This document shows, piece after piece, positions 1 to 8,181 of a stretch of 64,000 bases of DNA. Made by a program: the position numbers and the translations under genes. The stretch comes from CAZEDM01 sp964511075. Lineage in GTDB: Bacteria; Zixibacteria; MSB-5A5; RBG-16-43-9. Within the stretch, counting starts at the first letter, position 1, and each line of letters opens with the position of its first letter. The stretch is taken from the NCBI GenBank assembly GCA_964511075.1, contig CAZEDM010000001.1, positions 124,001 to 188,000 of the forward strand. Reading direction: 5' to 3'. The notes beneath the pieces are model-generated. The model was not told the DNA's origin. It was given only the letters and a program-made list of their open reading frames with translations, and did no database searches.

Positions 1-2
1 TC

Positions 3-1433
3 TGCGGGCATAAAGGATTCTTCGCTGAGGCTACTTTCGGCAAGGGGGCAATCTACACCCGCTTTTTGGTGTGGAACTGTCCCCGGACGAATCGTCAATT
101 CATCGCTGACTGCAATATTAATCTAAAACGCGGGACCCCAAAGGAACTGCTGGAGGTCCAGAAATCAATCACCCGCACGGTATGCTGTCACCAGGGAGGA
201 ATTCCAGAGACGATTCCGGGGTTGGATAAAAAATATCAATCCTCAGAATGGGATTTGTACTTTTATGTCCCCGAGAACTGGAGGGTTGCAGATTTTACAG
301 ATGAGGAATGGTTTCCGCAAGGGATGTCAAAAGACAACGGTTCCCTGTGGACTCTTCTGACTGATTCGGAAAAACATATAGAGCTTCTGTGGGAAGATAC
401 GGATGGGGATGTCTCAACTGAACTTTTCGATAGATTTTTGAAGAAAATAATCGCCTATTCATTTTCCCCGGAGGATTCCTCTGAGATCACAGATCTGAAG
501 TTGGGCTCTCTTCAAAAAAAGGATGGCTATTATCTTGGGGAAGGGATATACAAACTAAAAAAGAATATAAGGGGTTCTCATCTGGCATACGATTACGGTT
601 TCAGAGGGCTTTTGTGGAAGAAAGAAAAGCGGGCGTATTTCGTTCTCGCCTCTTTGATTCAGTTAAAAGAATTCTGGCAAAGGGCAAACGATTTGACCCC
701 CTCGGAGCAGATTTTCGAACACTTTTTATGGAATGAGGTTATGCCCAACATAAAAGTCTTCAATCAGGAGGTGGAGATAAAAAAATCTCTAAGGTATGGA
801 GAGGATAAAGATTCTGATGTGGAGAGCACAGACGCTATCAAGCTCAAGGCAGTTTTTGAGACCATCCGTAACAGAAGGACGGTCAGGGAGTTTCAAACAA
901 CTCCAGTGCCTGAAGAAGATATAAGAAAGATCCTGGATGCTGCCAGATACGCCCCCACTGCCGGTAATGTCCAGCCCTGGAAATTCGTGGTAATCAAAGA
1001 TAAGGCTCGCCTGGATTCCCTCAAAAACATTCTTCAGGCAAATTGGGAACAGAGGGTTAATTCGTCACCGGAACTGGATGGAGAAAAAAAGAAATCTTAT
1101 ATCGAGGGCGGTAAGAATGCCATAGAGGGTGTGATGACTGCTCCGGTTTATATAATGGTCTTCGTTGACACCACCATCTATCCCCAATACGCCCTATATG
1201 ATGGATGTCTGGCAGTGGAGAATCTGATGCTCTGTGCCAGGGCTTTAGGGTATGGAAGCGGATTTTTCACCACCTATTTTCCGGAGGAGTTTGTAAAGTC
1301 ATTTGTCAATGCACCGGATAATTTAAAGTTCATCTGCGCCACTCCCATAGGGATACCCAGGGAATGGCCCCAGATGCCTCCAAAGAAAGAGCTGGATGAA
1401 TTCATCATCCAGGAAAGTTTTGAAGGTGAATAG
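3..1433 (+). CDS. Nitroreductase-domain protein, 5'-truncated by window edge
   Basis: The frame is open from base 3 with no stop, and 21 sense codons precede the first possible start (TTG at 66), so the real start lies outside the window. The C-terminal half, from about residue 270 of the TTG-started product, is an FMN-dependent nitroreductase domain: RNRRTVREFQ, then a phosphate-binding stretch with APTAGNVQPWKFVV, and near the end GYGSGFFTTYFPEEF and the usual C-terminal I/PIGIP segment. The N-terminal 250 residues are not a family I recognise; they are rich in Trp, Cys and charged residues and probably soluble. The next gene also ends in a nitroreductase domain. The substrate cannot be read from the sequence; a reductive flavoenzyme role follows from the family only. 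Confidence 0.85.
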   Translation, partial: CGHKGFFAEATFGKGAIYTRFLVWNCPRTNRQFIADCNINLKRGTPKELLEVQKSITRTVCCHQGGIPETIPGLDKKYQSSEWDLYFYVPENWRVADFTDEEWFPQGMSKDNGSLWTLLTDSEKHIELLWEDTDGDVSTELFDRFLKKIIAYSFSPEDSSEITDLKLGSLQKKDGYYLGEGIYKLKKNIRGSHLAYDYGFRGLLWKKEKRAYFVLASLIQLKEFWQRANDLTPSEQIFEHFLWNEVMPNIKVFNQEVEIKKSLRYGEDKDSDVESTDAIKLKAVFETIRNRRTVREFQTTPVPEEDIRKILDAARYAPTAGNVQPWKFVVIKDKARLDSLKNILQANWEQRVNSSPELDGEKKKSYIEGGKNAIEGVMTAPVYIMVFVDTTIYPQYALYDGCLAVENLMLCARALGYGSGFFTTYFPEEFVKSFVNAPDNLKFICATPIGIPREWPQMPPKKELDEFIIQESFEGE

Positions 1434-1466
1434 ATTCTTTCATTTATTTTTCAAAGGAGAAAAGTG

Positions 1467-2768
1467 ATGTTGGAGAATAATGTTAACGGGTATATTATTT
1501 TTCTATTCCTTTTATTTTTAATCTTAAATCTTAACATCTCCTCAGCCCAAGTATTCTGGGAACAGTCAGATGAGAAATATGATTATGACCTCTCGGGGTA
1601 TCGTTTCCTGGTTCTGCTGGGAGATGATTTCGACTATTATGAGACTATGGTTATTAAAAAATACTGGGATAACTGGGGCGCAAAGGTGGATATTGCCGCC
1701 ACAGACAAAGAATTGAAAGGGCACCTGTGGAAAAGAACCGATAAAGGCTGGGATAAATCTGAAGAAAAGACTATTGAAACCAATTTACTATTATCCCAGG
1801 TGGATTTATTAAAATATAATCTGATTTTCTTCCCCGGAGGGAATAGTCCTAAAAATCTTTTAGAAAAAGACAGCGCTTTTATAGTCCAGCTAATACGAAA
1901 AGCAGATCAGAGAGGGTTAATCCTTGCAGGAATCTGCCATGGTCCTTTAGCCTTAGCCTCTGCCGGAGTATTAAAGGGACGCAAGGCAACCGGACATCAG
2001 GAGATAGTGAAAGATATTCAAGAAACAGGCGGAGAATATGTGAAGGAAGTATGTGTAGTTGATGGGAATATCATCACTGGAAACTGGCCTTATTTTGAGA
2101 GTATGGCAGTGAAGGTAGCTGAGAAGCTCCTCTATCCTCAAGGTGGTGGCCCGAGTGAGAATTCCCCTTTTGAACAAAATCCGGTTTTAAAAATTATAGA
2201 AGAAAGAAGGAGCATCCGAAGGTTTAAGGAAAAAGATGTGAGTCAGGATACCATAGAGATACTCTTGAAATCAGCCACCTGGGCACCCTCGCCCAACAAT
2301 GACCAGCCTTGGAGATTCGTGGTAGTGAAGGAAAAGATGGTCAAGGAGAAAATTGTTAATGCGTTAATGGAGAAACTGTCTGATTATTATAAGAGCAAAG
2401 AACTGCCGGTTAAAAGGATGAGGCAATACATATCGAGCATATTCTCCGCACCGGTTCATATCTTCGCCTTCTGCGATGACAGCAATATCGAGGAAGAGGA
2501 GTGGAAGGATATACAGATGCTGTGGAATATTCAGGCGGTTTCGTGTGCCTGTCAGAATATACTCCTCTCCGCAAAATCGATGGGCTTGGGCTCGCTCTGG
2601 ATAGGTTTATCTCTAGTTGCAGAAGACCAGATCAAAAACCTGATAGGTGTACCAGAGGATTTACGTCTTGCCTCAGTCATTGCCATAGGCTATCCAGCAG
2701 ATGAGTCTCTTCCACCAGTGCGTAAGCCCATCTCGGAAGTTAGTTGCTTTGGGAAATGGAAAAAGTAA
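1467..2768 (+). CDS. Exported DJ-1/PfpI - nitroreductase fusion
   Basis: A start at ATG 1467 is preferred over the adjacent GTG 1464 because AAAGGAG at 1453-1459 then sits 7 nt away. The product opens with a hydrophobic signal segment (about residues 8-28) ending near SSAQ. Residues about 45-220 form a DJ-1/PfpI (glutamine amidotransferase-like) domain with the nucleophile elbow GICHGPLALASAG, where Cys is the expected nucleophile, and FFPGGNSPKNLL before it. Residues about 235-430 are a nitroreductase domain (EERRSIRRFKEK, APSPNNDQPWRFVVV, SMGLGSLWIGL). The combination on one chain with an export signal is unusual. It lies 33 nt after another nitroreductase gene and is probably cotranscribed. 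Function is unknown; the domain calls are strong. Confidence 0.85.
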   Translation: MLENNVNGYIIFLFLLFLILNLNISSAQVFWEQSDEKYDYDLSGYRFLVLLGDDFDYYETMVIKKYWDNWGAKVDIAATDKELKGHLWKRTDKGWDKSEEKTIETNLLLSQVDLLKYNLIFFPGGNSPKNLLEKDSAFIVQLIRKADQRGLILAGICHGPLALASAGVLKGRKATGHQEIVKDIQETGGEYVKEVCVVDGNIITGNWPYFESMAVKVAEKLLYPQGGGPSENSPFEQNPVLKIIEERRSIRRFKEKDVSQDTIEILLKSATWAPSPNNDQPWRFVVVKEKMVKEKIVNALMEKLSDYYKSKELPVKRMRQYISSIFSAPVHIFAFCDDSNIEEEEWKDIQMLWNIQAVSCACQNILLSAKSMGLGSLWIGLSLVAEDQIKNLIGVPEDLRLASVIAIGYPADESLPPVRKPISEVSCFGKWKK

Positions 2769-2910
2769 TATCTTTTGAACAGGTAAAAGTTACATAGTTC
2801 GAGGACCGTAGGGGAATAGACTGGGAATGCATTATCGTCAGCAGGTCAGTAAGCTCAGGATAACTGAAATAAAATCATTTAAACTCATCTTAAATTTGCA
2901 GGAGGGTGCA

Positions 2911-3807
2911 ATGTCAAAAAAGTTTTTCTTATATTGTCTTGCGGTTATTTTGCTGGTTATACTTTCAGGGTGTGGAACCAGACAAGAGGGGGAATACGAA
3001 TGGGGCAATCTCCGGAATTTAGGTTCAAATATTAATTCTCCAGCCAAGGACGAACACCCCACCTTTACTGGGGATGGCAAGAGGATGTTCTTTGCCTCTG
3101 ACCGAGAAGGAACATACGATTTATACATATCCGAGTTTGTAAATGGCGAGTGGTCTAGAGCTGAACTACTTCCCTCTCCTTTAAACACGGAAAGGGATGA
3201 ATTTGACCCTTTTGTGACCCTGGATGGGAAAAAGTTATTTTTTGCTTCTAATCGGGATAATCAGGGAGAATACTGGAACTGCGATATCTATTTAAGCGAG
3301 TGGAATGGAGAGAAATGGAGCCGGCCTAAAATATATGACAGCATATTTGTAACCCCGGATAGACCGGACTGGGGGGTGACTCTGCCCCGTGATTTCAAGA
3401 CTATTATATTTTCCAGTGATAGAGACACATCCAATCCTGGAACTTGTCAAATCTATCAATCGAGATGGATGGGAGATCGATGGTCAGATCCTGAAAAGCT
3501 TCCCCCTCCGGTTAATTTTGGGACATGGGAGGCAACACCCTATATCACTCCGGATGGAAAGACTTTGTATTTAAACTCGGTCAGGGACACAAGCAGAAAA
3601 TATGTGGATATATGGAAGTTCGAGTTTAGAGATGGGAAGTGGACCAATCCCCAGTTGATGAGAGAACCTTTTCTTTCAGATAAACACGATTATGACCCCT
3701 GTCTTTTCCCGGATGGTAAAAAATTCTATTTTACCTCGAATCGTGAGGGAGGTTTAGGCAGTTCCGATATATATGTGGTAGAGAAGATCTTTAAGAGAAA
3801 AGATTGA
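2911..3807 (+). CDS. PD40 beta-propeller lipoprotein
   Basis: The start at ATG 2911 follows GGAGGG at 2901-2906 and gives a textbook lipoprotein signal: MSKKFF, a hydrophobic run, then lipobox LSGC with Cys21. An upstream in-frame ATG at 2827 lacks a ribosome site and would bury the signal peptide. The rest (about 280 residues) repeats a WD40-like/TolB-type PD40 unit: phrases such as DGKRMFFASDREGTYDLYIS, DGKKLFFASNRD, DGKTLYLNSVRD and DGKKFYFTSNREGG recur about every 50 residues, as in propeller blades. Such proteins are periplasmic or surface-exposed propellers, often of unknown ligand; in FCB bacteria they occur beside OmpA-like proteins, which is not the case here. Confidence 0.85.
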   Translation: MSKKFFLYCLAVILLVILSGCGTRQEGEYEWGNLRNLGSNINSPAKDEHPTFTGDGKRMFFASDREGTYDLYISEFVNGEWSRAELLPSPLNTERDEFDPFVTLDGKKLFFASNRDNQGEYWNCDIYLSEWNGEKWSRPKIYDSIFVTPDRPDWGVTLPRDFKTIIFSSDRDTSNPGTCQIYQSRWMGDRWSDPEKLPPPVNFGTWEATPYITPDGKTLYLNSVRDTSRKYVDIWKFEFRDGKWTNPQLMREPFLSDKHDYDPCLFPDGKKFYFTSNREGGLGSSDIYVVEKIFKRKD

Positions 3808-3814
3808 GCTTTTC

Positions 3815-4058
3815 ATGGAAACACAACCTCAATCAGAAGAGCGAAAAACCTGGCTGGAATTTCTGATTGAATTTGCAAAACCTGACAAGATGGTGGAATA
3901 TGGTTGTGGCACAGCTTTTTTGCTTGAGGTTTTATCGAATGGATTTGCCTAAAAAAGAGAAGAGCTTCTGGGATGAAATCAAAAAAGATATGGAATTTCA
4001 TTTCTTGCCTGAATTTGGATGGGTTCAATTGGTTCTGCTAAAAAACAAATTTCAGTGA
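3815..4058 (+). pseudogene. Remnant of class I SAM-dependent methyltransferase
   Basis: ATG 3815 opens a 45-codon frame ending at 3952 whose product reads METQPQ...WLEFLIEFAKPDK followed by MVEYGCGTAFLLEVLS. This resembles methyltransferase motif I (hydrophobic, E, GCG). A second frame, overlapping from 3939, continues MDLPKKEKSFWDEIKKDMEF and FLPEFGWVQLVLLKNKFQ, resembling the C-terminal strand of the same fold. A complete enzyme would need about 100 more residues between them. I read it as an internally deleted, frameshifted remnant of one gene. The assignment to methyltransferases is inference from motif I alone. Confidence 0.5.
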
Positions 4059-4203
4059 TGATAGCCAGCCAAAACACTAATAATTGAAAAGGCAATTCGT
4101 GAATTGCCCCTGCTCAAATCCCTTGATTTTCCCTCTGCTTTTAAATATGTTCTTGTTTGCCGATTGTAAGGGAATGGTCGTACGTATTTCAGTTAGGGAA
4201 AGC

Positions 4204-7200
4204 ATGTACAGGATCTTATCGCTTCTAATTATTCTCCTGTTTTTTTCGGTCAGCTGTCTTCAGGCTGAGCCTCAGGAGAAAAAGGAAGAGCCGCTTGAGC
4301 TTCTGCATGCGGATTTCTCTGATTTAAGAATGGAGAAGGAGAATATCATCCTGAACCTGAATGGGAACGTTCATTTCCGGCACGGGAAAGCAGAGCTTTA
4401 TTCGGACAGAGCGGTGTGGTATCGTTCCTCCGGGCTGGCGATCTTCATAGGAGGTGTGAAGGTAGAAGAGCCGGAGCAGTCTCTTTCTGCAGAAAGGGTT
4501 ACCTATTATCAGAAGCTTAAAAAAATAGTAGCAGATGAGAATGTGAAACTGGAAAGCAGAAAGGAGAAAACGATCGTCACAGGGGGTCATGCAGAGTATG
4601 ACCGCAGCAGAAAATATGCTTTTTTCACTCAATCCCCCTCACTCATATACAACCCAGAGATGAAAGACAGCTCCCTGACGATTACCGCTGATACCCTGGA
4701 GTACTTTGTAGAGCTAAAAAGGGGCGTAGCCAGAGGAGACGTTCATATCCAGAAGGGGGCGATGGAGGCTTCCTGCGAAAAAGCTGAGATCTTTGGCAAG
4801 GAGGAGGGAATAGTGTTAAGCCAGAATCCCTCTGCCAAAAGAGAGAACTCAGAGCTGTCCGGTGAGGAGATGGAGATCCTGTATAAAGATAACAAAATTT
4901 ACAAGATCGAGGTAGCCGGAGAGGCGAAAGCAGCTCATAGGGAGCTGGCTGATTCTTCAACGCAGAGATACAACGAGAGTTTCTTATCAGGAAAGAAAAT
5001 TTACTTTCTTCTGGGGGAAGAAGAGAAGCTGAAAACCGTAAAAGTTTTGAATAATGCCACCTCTCTTTATTATCCCTCAGCCAGAGATACCTTAGCTCAG
5101 ACCAGAAACGAAGCCTCGGGAGACAGCTTAGAGCTGGATTTTGAAGGAGAGAAGCTGAAGAGGATAACCATCATAGGCGGAGCACTCGGCTCTTATTATT
5201 TCCCCCCGGAGGAAAAAGATTCCCTTCACTCAGAAGATACGGTGAGCTACTCAGCCGCGAAGATAGATTATAAGGTAGAGAAAAATCAGATAGATTTGGA
5301 GGATAACTGTTTCTTAAAATACAGACAGGTAACCTTGAAAGCGGGGAAAGTGGTCTATGACACAGAGAGGGAGTATCTCAAGGCAGAGGGGATTTACCAG
5401 GAGAAGGAAGGAGAAAGGGAATTGACTCAGCCACCGGTACTCGTGGACGGCACAGAGGAGCTTAAAGGGGAGGAGATGAGCTATTATCTAACTACCCGTA
5501 AAGGCAAAGTCAAAGCTGGCCGAACCGACTTCCAGGGAGGATACTACTATGGGAAGCAATTAGGCAAGATCGAGGAGAACGTCTTCTTAGCCTCGGGCGG
5601 AAGTTATACCACCTGCGATCTGAATACCCCCCATTTCCATTTCTATTCCCAGAAGATGAAGATAATCGCCAAGGATAAAGTCATTGCCAGACCGGTGGTG
5701 ATGTATATTTACGACATCCCGATAGCGGCAATTCCCTTCTATGTTTTTCCCATCAAACCGGGCAGGCATTCAGGATTTTTGACGTTCGAGGTGGGCAACT
5801 TCATTTCCGGAGAAGGGTATATCCGTAACTTGGGCTATTACTGGGCGCCCTCGGATTACTGGGATTTGGAAACCAGCGTGGATTATTATGAGAACTCCGG
5901 CTGGTTGTTGAAGGAGAATTTCAGGTATGCCAAAAGATACCTTTATAGCGGAAGCGTCTCCAGTTCTTATAAAAGGGAGAAAGCAGAATCAGGTTTTCAT
6001 ATCTCCAGAACCAATCGCTGGGATCTGGTTTTGAGCCATTCCCATAATATCTCACCTGTTACCAAGCTCTCCGCTTCCGGCAGGTTCGTGAGCGACAATA
6101 CCTATTACCGTGATTACAGCTTCGACGCGGAGGAAAGGAGAGATAGAAGCATTCATTCCTCAGCCAGTCTGAACACCAAGTATTCAGAGGCGGGGATATA
6201 TATCGCCCTGGATCAGCTGGAAAATCTGGATGAGAACTCCAAAACCTTAAAGCTTCCCACCTTCCGGATAAGCAAGTCGTCTTTCTCCCCCTTCAAATCC
6301 TCTGCGGACCAGCCCAGAAGGTGGTACCAGAGCCTTTACCTTTCCTTCTCGTCTTCTTTCCAAAACTACTACAGCAAAACTGAACTAACGGATGGCTTTA
6401 CCCGCAAGAGATTCTCGACTCTGGATAATAGCATAAGCCTTTCCTTCCCCCAGAAGCTTTTCGGCTATATAGTCTTATCCCCCAGTTTCAATTACCGGGG
6501 CAGCTTCTATTACGTCTTTGAAACTGACCAGAGCGAAGAGAAAGGGATTAAAGCAAATTCGTTTGCCCATAGAAGTAGTTACTCCCTAGGGCTTAACGCC
6601 AGCACCACGATCTACGGGACCTTCTCTCCCAAAATCGGACCCGTATCCGGCATTAGACAGGTTATTACTCCCAGCCTGGGATTCAGTTTTATCCCGGGTA
6701 TAAAAAGACATTTAAATTATGTAAGCTATACCGGCGTGGGAAGTGGTGGCGGCAAGGCACAGTCGCTCAATTTCAGCCTTTCTCATCTTCTCCAGGTAAA
6801 GACCCAGAAAGAAGGCAAGGAAAAGAAATTTGAGCTTTTCGGTTATACCTTGAGCAGCGGGTACAACTTCTTAGCCCAGGAACATAAGCTCTCCAATCTT
6901 TCCTCCAGACTGTGGTCTAATGCTATTCCCGGGATAAACTTTGAGCTATCCTTTACCCATGATCCCTATAACCTGGTGACCAAGGAGCTGCAGCTGTCCC
7001 ATCTGCGTCTTCTGAGCTTGAGTTTAAGCACCAGTCTCTTCCACAGAGGTACCCTGCCTTTCAGGAATAAAGAGGAAGGACAGGAGAAGAGCGGAAAAGG
7101 ATATACCCTGAGTTTAAGCCACAGATATTCAGAGACCAGGGAGACCACAGGCATCTATAAAAATCACTGGTTGAGCCTGTCTTTAGATTTCTGGCTGACA

Positions 7201-7422
7201 GAGAAATGGCATATAAGCTATGATACGCGGTATGATTTTGCATCCAAGGAGCTCACCGAGCAGTCCTTTGTATTCCACCGGGACCTGCACTGCTGGGAGG
7301 GAAGCTTCACCTGGATAACCACAGGCTACCGGGAAGGGTATTATTTTCGCATCAATATAAAGGCACTGCCCGAGGTGAAGGTGGAAAAGGGGATGACGGG
7401 TTTAAGGGAGCTGCTCTACTAA
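4204..7422 (+). CDS. lptD: LPS-assembly protein LptD (OstA)
   Basis: This product of about 1,070 residues has the two-part layout of LptD. After a signal peptide (MYRILSLLIILLFFSVSC, favouring ATG 4204 over upstream starts), residues to about 500 are repeated OstA/LptA-type beta-jellyroll segments, for example ADFSDLRMEKENIILNLNGN and GGVKVEEPEQSLSAERVTYY. They are followed by the LptD beta-barrel, beginning around FVLAS/FPIKPGRHSGFL and rich in alternating aromatic strands ending in an aromatic-rich C-terminus. LptD inserts lipopolysaccharide into the outer leaflet of the outer membrane, partnered by the lipoprotein LptE. It is longer than the roughly 780 residues of enterobacterial LptD because the OstA region is expanded, as is common in FCB bacteria. 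No lptE is visible nearby. Confidence 0.9.
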   Translation: MYRILSLLIILLFFSVSCLQAEPQEKKEEPLELLHADFSDLRMEKENIILNLNGNVHFRHGKAELYSDRAVWYRSSGLAIFIGGVKVEEPEQSLSAERVTYYQKLKKIVADENVKLESRKEKTIVTGGHAEYDRSRKYAFFTQSPSLIYNPEMKDSSLTITADTLEYFVELKRGVARGDVHIQKGAMEASCEKAEIFGKEEGIVLSQNPSAKRENSELSGEEMEILYKDNKIYKIEVAGEAKAAHRELADSSTQRYNESFLSGKKIYFLLGEEEKLKTVKVLNNATSLYYPSARDTLAQTRNEASGDSLELDFEGEKLKRITIIGGALGSYYFPPEEKDSLHSEDTVSYSAAKIDYKVEKNQIDLEDNCFLKYRQVTLKAGKVVYDTEREYLKAEGIYQEKEGERELTQPPVLVDGTEELKGEEMSYYLTTRKGKVKAGRTDFQGGYYYGKQLGKIEENVFLASGGSYTTCDLNTPHFHFYSQKMKIIAKDKVIARPVVMYIYDIPIAAIPFYVFPIKPGRHSGFLTFEVGNFISGEGYIRNLGYYWAPSDYWDLETSVDYYENSGWLLKENFRYAKRYLYSGSVSSSYKREKAESGFHISRTNRWDLVLSHSHNISPVTKLSASGRFVSDNTYYRDYSFDAEERRDRSIHSSASLNTKYSEAGIYIALDQLENLDENSKTLKLPTFRISKSSFSPFKSSADQPRRWYQSLYLSFSSSFQNYYSKTELTDGFTRKRFSTLDNSISLSFPQKLFGYIVLSPSFNYRGSFYYVFETDQSEEKGIKANSFAHRSSYSLGLNASTTIYGTFSPKIGPVSGIRQVITPSLGFSFIPGIKRHLNYVSYTGVGSGGGKAQSLNFSLSHLLQVKTQKEGKEKKFELFGYTLSSGYNFLAQEHKLSNLSSRLWSNAIPGINFELSFTHDPYNLVTKELQLSHLRLLSLSLSTSLFHRGTLPFRNKEEGQEKSGKGYTLSLSHRYSETRETTGIYKNHWLSLSLDFWLTEKWHISYDTRYDFASKELTEQSFVFHRDLHCWEGSFTWITTGYREGYYFRINIKALPEVKVEKGMTGLRELLY

Positions 7423-7491
7423 AGATCCTTGTCCTGCGAGCCTTCCCCGGCAATTATTTTGAAAAATTTTCGGAAAAAATAAAAATAATCC

Positions 7492-7520
7492 TTGACAAAC
7501 CCGCATAAACTCTATATTCT
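7492..7520 (+). promoter_or_regulatory. Predicted sigma-70-type promoter of hup
   Basis: TTGACA at 7492-7497 is a perfect -35 box. TATATT at 7513-7518 (15-nt spacer) or TATTCT at 7515-7520 (17-nt spacer) can serve as -10. The run lies 55-80 nt before the HU gene start, after an A/T-rich stretch. Confidence 0.7.
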
Positions 7521-7574
7521 TTCAAACGTGAACCGTAAAACGTTAACCTTATTCCCAGATAAGGGGGTGAGTGA

Positions 7575-7847
7575 ATGACGAAGGAGGAATTGGTTGGCAA
7601 GATCGCCAAGGATGCTAAGGTGACTAAATCCCAGGCGCATAGAGCTCTGAACTCCTTTATAGAAGGAGTGACCTCTGCTCTGAAGAAAGGAAAAAGAGTA
7701 AGTTTTGTGGGTTTTGGCACCTTCTCAGTTGGTAGGCGTAAAGCACGCACCGGAAGGAATCCTCAGACCGGCGCTCCGATTAAGATTGCTGCGGCCAGAG
7801 TACCGAAGTTCAAGGCTGGAAAGCAATTGAAGGATGCGGTGAGGTAG
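7575..7847 (+). CDS. hup: HU family DNA-binding protein
   Basis: This 90-residue protein has full HU/IHF length. It begins MTKEELVGKIAKDAKVTKSQ, carries the HU signature VGFGTFSVGRRKARTGRNPQTG, and has the DNA-minor-groove arm and the terminal KFKAGKQLKDAV. HU binds and bends DNA as a dimer, compacting the nucleoid and assisting recombination and repair. The ribosome site AAGGGGG lies 7561-7567, well placed for ATG 7575. A strong promoter precedes it and a terminator follows, so it is a monocistronic, probably highly expressed gene. Confidence 0.97.
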   Translation: MTKEELVGKIAKDAKVTKSQAHRALNSFIEGVTSALKKGKRVSFVGFGTFSVGRRKARTGRNPQTGAPIKIAAARVPKFKAGKQLKDAVR

Positions 7848-7875
7848 AGAAAGATTTTTCCAAGTATTGAAAAAA

Positions 7876-7904
7876 GGCAGCCCCTGCGGGGACTGCCTTT
7901 TAGT
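7876..7904 (+). terminator. Rho-independent terminator after hup
   Basis: GGCAGCCCC and GGGGACTGCC form a stem with one bulged A around a TGC loop, followed by TTTTAGTTTT. It ends the HU transcript. Confidence 0.85.
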
Positions 7905-8065
7905 TTTCAAAACAGAATAAGAGATGTAGGAAGGAATTATATATGATAGCAGGGGCATCACGTGCCGTGTCTCTCGGTAGGCGAACTAAAGAAATTAAAT
8001 ACAGAGATGCAGTCCCATCTGTTCCTGCAAATATGGGGTATAATAATATTTGTCTGAAAAATTAA

Positions 8066-8094
8066 TTGACATTTGGGGGATTTGGTGATAAGAT
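8066..8094 (+). promoter_or_regulatory. Predicted promoter of ftsK-lolA
   Basis: TTGACA (8066-8071) and TAAGAT (8089-8094) are separated by exactly 17 nt, about 90 nt before the ftsK start. Apart from the hup terminator and this promoter, the 334-nt gap 7848-8181 shows only a short stretch near 7960 resembling the dispersed intergenic palindromes; no further gene is seen. Confidence 0.7.
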
Positions 8095-8181
8095 ATTAAG
8101 AAATTAAAATGGTTCTCTGGCTCTTGGCGTTTATACTATTATAAAAGTCTAACCCAGTACACCGTACCTTCGTTTAATCCT

